Positions 1 to 5,728 of a stretch of 10,649 bases of DNA are shown here, one piece after another. This stretch comes from Haloferacaceae archaeon (GTDB lineage: Archaea > Halobacteriota > Halobacteria > Halobacteriales > Haloferacaceae), in NCBI GenBank assembly GCA_018609965.1, contig JAHENP010000281.1, forward strand, positions 1-10,649, in the 5' to 3' direction. The translations under genes and the position numbers were made by a program. How positions within the stretch are numbered: the first letter of the stretch is position 1; the number at the start of each line of letters is the position of its first letter. Below the pieces are notes generated by a model that was not told the origin of the DNA, made no database searches, and saw only the letters and a list, made by a program, of their open reading frames with translations.

Positions 1-1
1 C

Positions 2-421
2 GAGTTCACCTTCCGGTCGCCGACGTGTATCATCGAGGAGAGCGAGGTGACCACCATGTTCCCGCACCGAGCGAGTGTGTTCCTCTCGCTGGCGGGCGCG
101 TGGGCGCGGTCGCTGCCTGCCGACGCGTCGGTTCCCGAACTAGAGCTGTCTCGGAGCGCGGTCAAGGGGAGTGTGATCGAGAAGCCGACGCTCCGAACGC
201 TCCAAACCCACAGCGTGTTGGTGAACCGTGTCGACACCGACGACGGCTCGCGACCGATCTTCCGACAGGGGTTCTCCGGTGAGTGTGCCTACGAGTTCAA
301 AGGTGCGAGTGAGAGTGTGGCAAACGCCGTCACTGCGCTCGCGTTGTTCGCGCCGTACGCCGGCGTCGGCTCTGCGGTGTCGCGTGGGTGTGGCGACGTG
401 ACTGTGGAGGTGAGTGAGTGA
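2..421 (+). CDS. cas6: CRISPR repeat endoribonuclease Cas6 (C-terminal part; gene starts left of the window)
   Basis: Cas6 cuts the CRISPR precursor RNA within each repeat, leaving the 8-nt 5' handle of mature crRNAs. The reading frame is already open at base 2, so only the last 139 codons are visible and the catalytic N-terminal half is missing. The visible part starts with FRSPTC, as in the second RRM-like domain of Cas6. Near the end it carries the glycine-rich loop typical of the family (around APYAGVGSAVSRGCGDV). The stop is TGA at 419-421. A Met at 47 is internal to this domain and is not the true start. The gene precedes the effector operon but is separated from it by a 201-base spacer with its own promoter, so it is probably expressed from an upstream promoter. 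Family assignment is firm. I cannot tell a I-D-specific Cas6 from a I-B-like one. Confidence 0.9.
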   Translation, partial: EFTFRSPTCIIEESEVTTMFPHRASVFLSLAGAWARSLPADASVPELELSRSAVKGSVIEKPTLRTLQTHSVLVNRVDTDDGSRPIFRQGFSGECAYEFKGASESVANAVTALALFAPYAGVGSAVSRGCGDVTVEVSE

Positions 422-437
422 TGAGAGTGAGGTCACA

Positions 438-465
438 GAGTGGGGTTTTCTACGGGTGTCGGCAC
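438..465 (-). repeat. Degenerate CRISPR repeat, 5' part (pseudo-repeat 2)
   Basis: On the minus strand it begins GTGCCGAC where the array repeat begins GTCGCGAC. After a diverged, 2-nt longer stretch it continues AGAAAACCCCACT against AGAAAACCCACT, one inserted C. The handle end of the repeat is not kept here; TGTGACCTCAC takes its place and forms one arm of the flanking inverted repeat. Loss of the handle in the downstream repeat but retention in the upstream one is what a single-guide RNA would need. Confidence 0.6.
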
Positions 466-477
466 CTATTGAGTACC

Positions 478-496
478 GTTTCAATCCCGTGGTGTG
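478..496 (-). repeat. Degenerate CRISPR repeat, 3' part (pseudo-repeat 1)
   Basis: On the minus strand the 19 bases match the last 19 bases of the array repeat (10573-10609) at 16 positions, and the final 12 (CGGGATTGAAAC) are identical. It therefore keeps the complete ATTGAAAC crRNA handle. The CCC that would pair with GGG in the array repeat has become CAC, so the canonical short hairpin is weakened. Confidence 0.75.
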
Positions 497-523
497 ACCT
501 CACCTCTGCCTCTCTCCTAGCAG

Positions 524-552
524 GTAAAGAGATTTTTGTTACTGTTTTGAAA
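524..552 (-). promoter_or_regulatory. Possible leftward promoter for the mini-CRISPR RNA
   Basis: This AT-rich stretch holds minus-strand TATA-like words: CTTTAC (529-524) and TTTCAAAA (552-545). A TATA element at 524-529 would start transcription near 500, exactly at the outer edge of pseudo-repeat 1. Neither word is a strong archaeal TATA box and no BRE is clear, so this rests mainly on position. Confidence 0.35.
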
Positions 553-581
553 TCGTTGTCAGACAGAAAATGTGTGAGATC

Positions 582-589
582 TATAAAAA
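582..589 (+). promoter_or_regulatory. TATA box of the type I-D effector operon
   Basis: TATAAAAA lies in an AT-rich island (about 525-600) that contrasts sharply with the GC-rich surroundings. With normal archaeal spacing, transcription would start around 608-613, about 10-15 bases before the ATG at 623. No Shine-Dalgarno sequence precedes that ATG. Downstream genes are nearly gapless up to cas2, so this is probably the main promoter of the effector and adaptation operon. Confidence 0.65.
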
Positions 590-622
590 CACATATTACA
601 CTCGGCCTACCAGATCCTGTCG

Positions 623-883
623 ATGGCAGCATGCACTATTGTAGTACCCGCCACAGAGAACTCGTCTCAGCTGGTGAAGGTGCTCACTTGTCGTGTGGAC
701 CGCCGTCCGAAGACGGGGACAGAGTACAGAGGGGAGATCGACACCGGTCGAGGGCTTCCACTCGTCTACGTCTCCGAGAAGCCGTTCGACCCGGGGACGA
801 GACACAGACTCCACGACGCGCACTGGTCGACGATCGAAGGACACGTAGACGTACTGCGAGTGAACGAGACAGAGCCACTCTGA
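623..883 (+). CDS. Small protein of unknown function heading the operon (orf86)
   Basis: An 86-residue ORF starts with ATG about 10-15 bases after the predicted transcription start and ends 10 bases before cas10d. From about codon 15 on, it has the G/C-ending codons and Asp/Glu content of its neighbours, which supports real coding. The protein is soluble, without membrane segments or cysteine pairs, and has alternating hydrophobic stretches (TIVVP, LVKVL, LPLVYVS, HVDVLRV) suggesting a small beta-rich fold. I do not recognise a family. Its first codons are unusual: GCA GCA TGC ACT ATT GTA GTA are minor, A/T-ending codons in a GC-rich genome, and this stretch overlaps the putative guide target (636-648). 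It may be a real small Cas-associated protein, or its 5' end may include a CreT-like toxin RNA with translation of a protein starting later, for example GTG at 674 or 680. Confidence 0.55.
   Translation: MAACTIVVPATENSSQLVKVLTCRVDRRPKTGTEYRGEIDTGRGLPLVYVSEKPFDPGTRHRLHDAHWSTIEGHVDVLRVNETEPL
636..648 (-). promoter_or_regulatory. Putative target site of the mini-CRISPR guide
   Basis: The plus strand reads CTATTGTAGTACC, and the pseudo-spacer (466-477, plus strand) reads CTATTGAGTACC. All 12 guide bases are present, with one extra T in the target. In ungapped register the first six guide positions match (GGTACT), as do positions 13-16 if the guide runs into pseudo-repeat 2. A Cas complex bound here would extend leftward over the start codon and the predicted transcription start. 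The three bases on the PAM side are GCG on the guide-like strand, which is neither the TTC of haloarchaeal I-B nor the GTN of cyanobacterial I-D. Confidence 0.5.
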
Positions 884-893
884 CGATCAACAA

Positions 894-3545
894 ATGACCG
901 ACGACAGTTCAACGACACTGAGCGACTTCAGCGACGGCGACTCTCCAGAGAGCCCTCCCGACGACTCGTCTGACGAAGCGGCAGGCGGGGTACTCGGCGA
1001 CGACATCGGTGTGTTTCTCGACAGTCACAGTGACGACTCCTCAGACGAGCCCACCGGAGAGTCGAGAGACGGGACCGTTGAAGAGCGCGTACTGGAGGCG
1101 TTCGAAGACGAGATTGCTCCGCGTCTCGTCGACGCCGGCTGGGGGTTCGAGGCGGCAAAGAGCGTCGAGTTCGGGAAAACCGACCAGTCGCTGGTGAACC
1201 ACGTTCGCAACGGTGTCGCCGCACTCGCGCGGGTGAACCAACTGATTGAGTCGTTCGGCGGCGTGCCGTACGACGAGAGCGGCGTGCGTGACGCGGTCGC
1301 GTTGTTCACTATCCACGACCTCCACAAACTCGACCGCGAGCGAGATAGCGACAGCTCCGAGCGGTTCGACATCCCGCGCGGCGAGGTGGAGCAGTACGTC
1401 GAGGAGTTCGACCTGTTGTCGTGGGCAGACGCACTCGAACTCGCGGACTTCCACTCCTGTGCGGTCGACCACCACGACAGCTGGGCGGCCAACCCCGCCA
1501 CGTCGACGCACCGGTTCAACGACTACCGGCCGCTGATCAGGCTCGCCGACGCACTCGCGTCACAGGCGACACCGGAGGCGGCGGCCACCGGCCGTGTCGC
1601 CGACGCGATCACCGCGGCGTACCCGAACACGACCGGTGTCACCCTCCGCTCACACCGTCTCGACGACGTGAAAGGCGTGCTCACGAACCTGCTCAGCGCG
1701 GCCGTCGCGGAGACGCTCGGCCCGGCGTACCACCGACTCCTGTTGTACCAGGACGGTGTCGTCTACCTCGTCTCGGAGGACGAACCCGTCCTGGAGCTGG
1801 ACGACGAGTTCGTCTCGGCCGTCTTCGGAGCGCTGAAGCGGAACGTCCGGGGGTCACACGCGGCGTACCAGGATCACAGAGAACTCCGGGACAACCTCAC
1901 AGTCCGGTCACACGGGTTCTACGGGATCAACGATCAGGAGTTCTTCTACGCCGGTCCAGAGACAGTCCTCCGAGCAGTCACCCTCTACGGGGCGAGAGAC
2001 GCCGACCCCAGTTCCGACCCCACAGACAGTATGGCCGAGTCGATGGCCGGGTTGGAGACACATCTCCCGTTCGAGATCGAACGGACCCGCGAGCCAGTCG
2101 GGTTGGCGCGTGCCGTCTACACGGTCAAGCGGTCGTTCGTCGATCCGGTGCTCGCGGCGACCGACACAGACCAGTCGAGTCTCGCGGCGACCTGCGAGGT
2201 GTTCGGTGTCGACGACGCAGTTCGGGCGGGACTCGAACGGGCCGGCGAGGAACTCTCGCTCACGGCTGGCGGGAAGTGGGACTACAGCTACGGGGTCGGG
2301 CAGGCGCTGTTGAACGAGGGGGTCACCGACGACGAACAGTTGGCCGACCGCGTCGTCGCGGGGCTCACAGAACTCGCCGACGACTGGGCCGAAATCGTCG
2401 AGACCGAGCGGGCGAGTGAACTGAAGTCGGAACTGACCGCGTACGTTCGCGACGCGGTTGTCGTCGACGGCCAGACGGTCGAATCGGGAGAGGAACCGGA
2501 GAACACACTGACGGACGCGTTCGAGGAGTACCCCGGAAGCCACCGTGGGAAGACGTGTGTGCTCTGTAACCGCGGCACGACCGGAACCAAGGGAGATATG
2601 AAGGCGTCGAAGTCGCTGACGACACTCCAGGCGGGCTACTCCAACCACATCGCAGTCGACGCCGGAAAACCCGACAAACTGTTGGCCTGTTACCCCTGTC
2701 AGATCGAACTCTCGCTGCGAGAGACCGGCTCCGAACGGCGTGAGGGTGGTCGGCTGTGGCTGCACTTTGTCCCCGACTACTTCTACACGCCGGTCTCGTG
2801 GGCACGGTACAGCAGGTTCGTGAACAACTTCAGCGGAGAGGCTCGGACGGAGCTAGGTGGGCTGGCCGAGACAGTGCTCGCCGTCGGCGACGGCGGTGTC
2901 GACGCAGACGCACGACCCGGAGACACCACAGACGACCCGCTCGGGAGCTACATCGCGAGTCTCGTCGACTCGGAGTACGGCCGGTCGATGATCGAGACGC
3001 TCGATCAGGGGTTCGACACCGGCTCCGGGTACGGTACCCGGACGTTCGGTTACTTCAAGCCGAAGGACAACAACACGGAGTTCCAGTTCTTCGGCGTGTT
3101 CGTCGCACTCGCGTTGGCGTCGTACGCCGGGCTCCGCGTCACCGTCTCGGAGTCGCCGATTCCGGACGTTCGTGGGCGTGACTTCCAGTCGTACGCCCAG
3201 ATCGGCGCCGGCTTCTCGCAGGTACACGGGTTCTACGGGACGGAGGTTCGGCTCTCGGAGCTCCGTTCCCGGCTGGACGCGGCGGCGGCACTGATCCGAC
3301 TCGGCTACGGGTACACCCGCGATGACGCACTGTTCGCGAAGTACCTCCGGGCGACGCGGAACAAACCGTTGCCTGGGGCGTACCTGCTCAAACGGCTCGC
3401 CCAGACCGATGACGGCAGTGACGCGGCGTTTCTGCTCGAGGAAGCACGGGTGCTCGACGAGGAGAGTGGGACGACGCCAACCACTCGCTCGTCGAGTGAC
3501 CCCGACGGACCGACGACCGACACTGAACCGACCACAGACACATGA
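894..3545 (+). CDS. cas10d: Type I-D large subunit Cas10d (Csc3) with HD nuclease domain
   Basis: This is the large subunit of the type I-D surveillance complex; it also carries the HD nuclease that in most type I systems sits on Cas3. The HD motifs appear in order: H103 (VNHVRNG), H141-D142 (TIHDLHKLD), H187, H193-H194 (VDHHDSW) and D219 (RLADALA). A zinc finger follows with C555-x2-C558 and C599-x2-C602. No GGDD cyclase motif is seen, as expected for I-D. The first 60 or so residues are an acidic, Ser/Asp-rich, probably disordered extension with the block DDSSDE twice (23-28, 47-52), and the last 30 or so are a Thr/Asp/Pro tail. At 883 residues it lacks a C-terminal helical small-subunit domain, which the next gene seems to supply. 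The ATG at 894 has no Shine-Dalgarno sequence; its stop overlaps the next start by 4 bases (ATGA), suggesting coupled translation. Confidence 0.93.
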   Translation: MTDDSSTTLSDFSDGDSPESPPDDSSDEAAGGVLGDDIGVFLDSHSDDSSDEPTGESRDGTVEERVLEAFEDEIAPRLVDAGWGFEAAKSVEFGKTDQSLVNHVRNGVAALARVNQLIESFGGVPYDESGVRDAVALFTIHDLHKLDRERDSDSSERFDIPRGEVEQYVEEFDLLSWADALELADFHSCAVDHHDSWAANPATSTHRFNDYRPLIRLADALASQATPEAAATGRVADAITAAYPNTTGVTLRSHRLDDVKGVLTNLLSAAVAETLGPAYHRLLLYQDGVVYLVSEDEPVLELDDEFVSAVFGALKRNVRGSHAAYQDHRELRDNLTVRSHGFYGINDQEFFYAGPETVLRAVTLYGARDADPSSDPTDSMAESMAGLETHLPFEIERTREPVGLARAVYTVKRSFVDPVLAATDTDQSSLAATCEVFGVDDAVRAGLERAGEELSLTAGGKWDYSYGVGQALLNEGVTDDEQLADRVVAGLTELADDWAEIVETERASELKSELTAYVRDAVVVDGQTVESGEEPENTLTDAFEEYPGSHRGKTCVLCNRGTTGTKGDMKASKSLTTLQAGYSNHIAVDAGKPDKLLACYPCQIELSLRETGSERREGGRLWLHFVPDYFYTPVSWARYSRFVNNFSGEARTELGGLAETVLAVGDGGVDADARPGDTTDDPLGSYIASLVDSEYGRSMIETLDQGFDTGSGYGTRTFGYFKPKDNNTEFQFFGVFVALALASYAGLRVTVSESPIPDVRGRDFQSYAQIGAGFSQVHGFYGTEVRLSELRSRLDAAAALIRLGYGYTRDDALFAKYLRATRNKPLPGAYLLKRLAQTDDGSDAAFLLEEARVLDEESGTTPTTRSSSDPDGPTTDTEPTTDT

Positions 3546-3976
3546 CACGAGAGACACACGACACGATCTCGACGCTGGCCGAGCGCGCGTTCGACGCGAT
3601 CCGGCCGATCAACCGGAATAACAAGCCGTACGCAGTCGAACGGGTCTTCCGCGAGAGCGTGAAGGCGATCAAGGAGTTCGGCCCACGCAGGCCGTCGCGA
3701 CGCGACGCAATCGACGCAGTCGCCGGTCGGATCGCCAAGCTCCCCGAACGGAGCGACCAGGTGTACCGTCTCGGCAAGGAAGACAGCGACCACGGCGGCC
3801 GGTTGCAGGAACGGATCGAACACTACGCGGAACAGTTCGTCGACGAGGTGTTCATCGGGATGTTCGACAGGAACCCGTCTCAGCTGAAGCGTCGCGAGAA
3901 CAACCTCGCGGACGGGTTCTACGCGGCGACACTTCGACTCCAACGTGAAGACCAGACCGACGACGCGGACGACTGA
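3542..3976 (+). CDS. cas11d: Probable stand-alone type I-D small subunit (Cas11d-like)
   Basis: This 144-residue protein is mostly charged and helical (for example NKPYAVERVFRESVKAIKEF, RLQERIEHYAEQFVDEVF and LADGFYAATLRLQRE), as expected of the Cas11 small subunits that line the backbone of Cascade-like complexes. It is translationally coupled to cas10d by a 4-base ATGA overlap. In cyanobacterial type I-D the small subunit is made by internal initiation within the 3' end of cas10d. Here Cas10d ends in a disordered tail and this separate ORF follows at once, so the most economical reading is that the small-subunit region has become its own gene. The identification rests on position, size and helical character; I see no catalytic motif. 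It could also be described as a split-off C-terminal domain of Cas10d. Confidence 0.7.
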   Translation: MTRETHDTISTLAERAFDAIRPINRNNKPYAVERVFRESVKAIKEFGPRRPSRRDAIDAVAGRIAKLPERSDQVYRLGKEDSDHGGRLQERIEHYAEQFVDEVFIGMFDRNPSQLKRRENNLADGFYAATLRLQREDQTDDADD

Positions 3977-4005
3977 CAGCTACACGATACACAGATTCAC
4001 ACACC

Positions 4006-5001
4006 ATGATCGACCACGACACCTACCCCGAACTCGAACGCGGAACAGTCGCAGCCGACGAGATGAGCCTCCGGCCGCAGAACAACTACGTCAACGTGCT
4101 CGTGCTCCGCGAGCTACAGAGTCACGCGGTGTTCACAACCAACGGGCAGGACGCAGACCTCGCGAACGTCGCCGTCGGTGACGGTGACGAACGCGACGGC
4201 TACTCACCCGGGCTGATGTTCATGCGGAAACAGACGGGGAGTGACAGGCGGTTCGGGAAGGCGCTCCAGCGCGACCTCGACCTGTTCGACGAGGACGAAG
4301 ACGAGTGTACGATGCAGGTCAACGAGATGTGTCAGGACTGCCCGGAGTGTGTGCTCTACGGGAGCGCCGCGAGCAACGACGGCGACGCCGTCTCGATCAC
4401 CTCGCGGGTGGTGTACGACACCGCCTACACGCTCCGTGACGCGACGGTGGTCGTCGACGAGAAGTTCCAGAACGCACCGGGTGGCGACTACGCGAAGACT
4501 GCCGAGGCGACGATCCGCGAACCGGACTTCTTCGAGCCCGGAACGTTGTTCCCGTGTGTGGTCACGCTCAGGGACGCGACCCCGACCGAACTCGCGTTCG
4601 TGCTCGCGATCACCCGACAGAACAAACGGTACGGTGCGGCGACCTCCCGGCTCGGCCGGACGAAGAACCACGTCCTCGGCGTGTACGCGGGCAGTGAGGA
4701 GGGGCCGGCGAACCTCGAACTCACCCGCGACGCGATCGTCGGACTGCGAGACAGCGAGGAGACGGACTACGAGACGCTCCGTGACGTGACCGGGGCGGAG
4801 AACATCGACCCAGAGCTGGTCGGTGAGTTGGTCCGAGAGAGTTTCCAGCAACGGATCGAGACCGACGGGCTCGCCCTCGACCGGGTCTCTCCCGACACCG
4901 TCTCGTCTGTGATCGACACCGCGACGAGCGACGCGTTCGGCGAGGCGTTGGCCGACCAGCGGGAGTCCTCACGCGCGTTTCTCGACGCGGCAGGAGAGTA
5001 G
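4006..5001 (+). CDS. csc2: Type I-D backbone protein Csc2 (Cas7d)
   Basis: Csc2 is the Cas7-family RRM protein that polymerises along the crRNA spacer and forms the backbone of the I-D complex. The 331-residue length fits the family. A Cys cluster at C101, C109, C112 and C115 (ending DCPECVLYGS) fits the zinc-binding insertion known for Csc2. A basic, Gly-rich segment RQNKRYGAATSRLGRTKNHV matches the conserved region near the crRNA-binding face. The ATG at 4006 follows the previous stop by 29 bases, the largest gap in the operon, without a clear Shine-Dalgarno sequence. csc1 starts 4 bases after its stop. The cas10d-cas11d-csc2-csc1 order is diagnostic of type I-D. Confidence 0.92.
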   Translation: MIDHDTYPELERGTVAADEMSLRPQNNYVNVLVLRELQSHAVFTTNGQDADLANVAVGDGDERDGYSPGLMFMRKQTGSDRRFGKALQRDLDLFDEDEDECTMQVNEMCQDCPECVLYGSAASNDGDAVSITSRVVYDTAYTLRDATVVVDEKFQNAPGGDYAKTAEATIREPDFFEPGTLFPCVVTLRDATPTELAFVLAITRQNKRYGAATSRLGRTKNHVLGVYAGSEEGPANLELTRDAIVGLRDSEETDYETLRDVTGAENIDPELVGELVRESFQQRIETDGLALDRVSPDTVSSVIDTATSDAFGEALADQRESSRAFLDAAGE

Positions 5002-5005
5002 GCCC

Positions 5006-5728
5006 ATGGAGATACTGGAGGCGACCATCGAGGTGTGCGGCGAGGTGACGTTCACGTCCCGCGAGGTGGGGCGGTTGACGGACACGGAGCCGTACGTCCT
5101 CAACACGGCGCTGTACTACGCGTTGGGACTCGCGGCCGGCCGGTACGTCGACACGACGTTCGAACCGACGTACATCACAGACACCGCGGATGTCGCCGAC
5201 GACATCTACGTTTCGCCGGCCGCACCGGTCGCGGGGACCACCCCCAACTACGTGACGACGACGTACAACGCCACCCGTAACGAGTACGTCACGGTCAACT
5301 ACGCGGCCGAAGACGACCCCTACGAGAAACAGAATCTCCCGTCGTTCGGTCGTCGCCGATCGCTCGGGCAGGGAACGACGCTCCGGTCGTACGTTGTTCC
5401 CCGTGGTCTGACAGCCTCCGAGATCGTCGAACGACTCCCAAGCTACGTCCGACTCGGAAAGAAACGCGGGAAAGCACGGGTCGGCCTGACGGTGCGTAAC
5501 GCCGAGGTCCACTCGGGGCCGTACCGGCTCGGCCATCCGATCGGCGTCGACGACACCCCCGAGGTGCCCGTCGCCAACGTCGCGACGAAGTCGATGAAGC
5601 CCACGCCGTTGGTGTTGGCCGGTGACTACGAGGGGGAGTACGTCAGTGTCGACCGGGAGGACGCAGACCGAGGCCCCGACTCGGTCGAACTGCCGCGAGA
5701 ACTCGTGTTTCTCGGGAGGCGACGGTGA
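5006..5728 (+). CDS. csc1: Type I-D protein Csc1 (Cas5d)
   Basis: Csc1 is the Cas5-family subunit that caps the crRNA 5' handle in the I-D complex. The 240-residue protein starts with a beta strand (MEILEATIEVCGEVTFTS) and then has TEPYVLNTALYYALGL, matching the conserved N-terminal region of Csc1, and a basic RLGKKRGKARV segment likely to contact RNA. A GGAG lies about 10 bases before the ATG at 5006. The gene ends in a GTGA overlap with cas3. Family assignment comes from the N-terminal region and from its place directly after csc2. Confidence 0.9.
   Translation: MEILEATIEVCGEVTFTSREVGRLTDTEPYVLNTALYYALGLAAGRYVDTTFEPTYITDTADVADDIYVSPAAPVAGTTPNYVTTTYNATRNEYVTVNYAAEDDPYEKQNLPSFGRRRSLGQGTTLRSYVVPRGLTASEIVERLPSYVRLGKKRGKARVGLTVRNAEVHSGPYRLGHPIGVDDTPEVPVANVATKSMKPTPLVLAGDYEGEYVSVDREDADRGPDSVELPRELVFLGRRR

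Larger units (their letters stand above)
427..503 (-). ncRNA. Putative crRNA-like regulatory RNA (CreA/CreR-like mini-CRISPR)
   Basis: Read on the minus strand, this stretch has the order of one CRISPR unit. First comes a degenerate repeat end with a perfect CGGGATTGAAAC (489-478), then a 12-nt pseudo-spacer GGTACTCAATAG (477-466), then a segment resembling the first part of the array repeat, with AGAAAACCCCACT against AGAAAACCCACT in the array. The two arms of a perfect 11-bp inverted repeat (427-437, 493-503) enclose it. It lies between cas6 and the effector operon, the position of CreTA modules in haloarchaeal type I-B loci. The pseudo-spacer matches a site at 636-648 near the operon's transcription start. 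I infer an RNA that Cas6 can process and the I-D complex can use to repress its own operon or a linked toxin. Transcript ends and processing are not visible in sequence. A non-functional CRISPR relic is the main alternative. Confidence 0.62.
427..503. repeat. 11-bp perfect inverted repeat bracketing the mini-CRISPR
   Basis: GTGAGGTCACA at 427-437 is the exact reverse complement of TGTGACCTCAC at 493-503. The arms are 55 bases apart and lie just outside the two pseudo-repeats. In a leftward RNA they would close the molecule end to end and could stabilise it. In the rightward cas6 transcript they would form a stem just after the cas6 stop. Confidence 0.8.

Noticed and set aside
418..897. A 159-codon plus-strand frame spanning the cas6-cas10d spacer
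   Set aside because: It runs across the mini-CRISPR and the TATA region, turns Arg/Ser/Thr rich over orf86 (a frame-shadow pattern in GC-rich DNA) and has no support for its start. Only the orf86 frame shows native codon use.
894..3545. Type III Cas10 with cyclic-nucleotide synthesis
   Set aside because: No GGDD motif is present. The neighbours are csc2, csc1 and an HD-less cas3, not csm or cmr genes, so this is the type I-D Cas10d.
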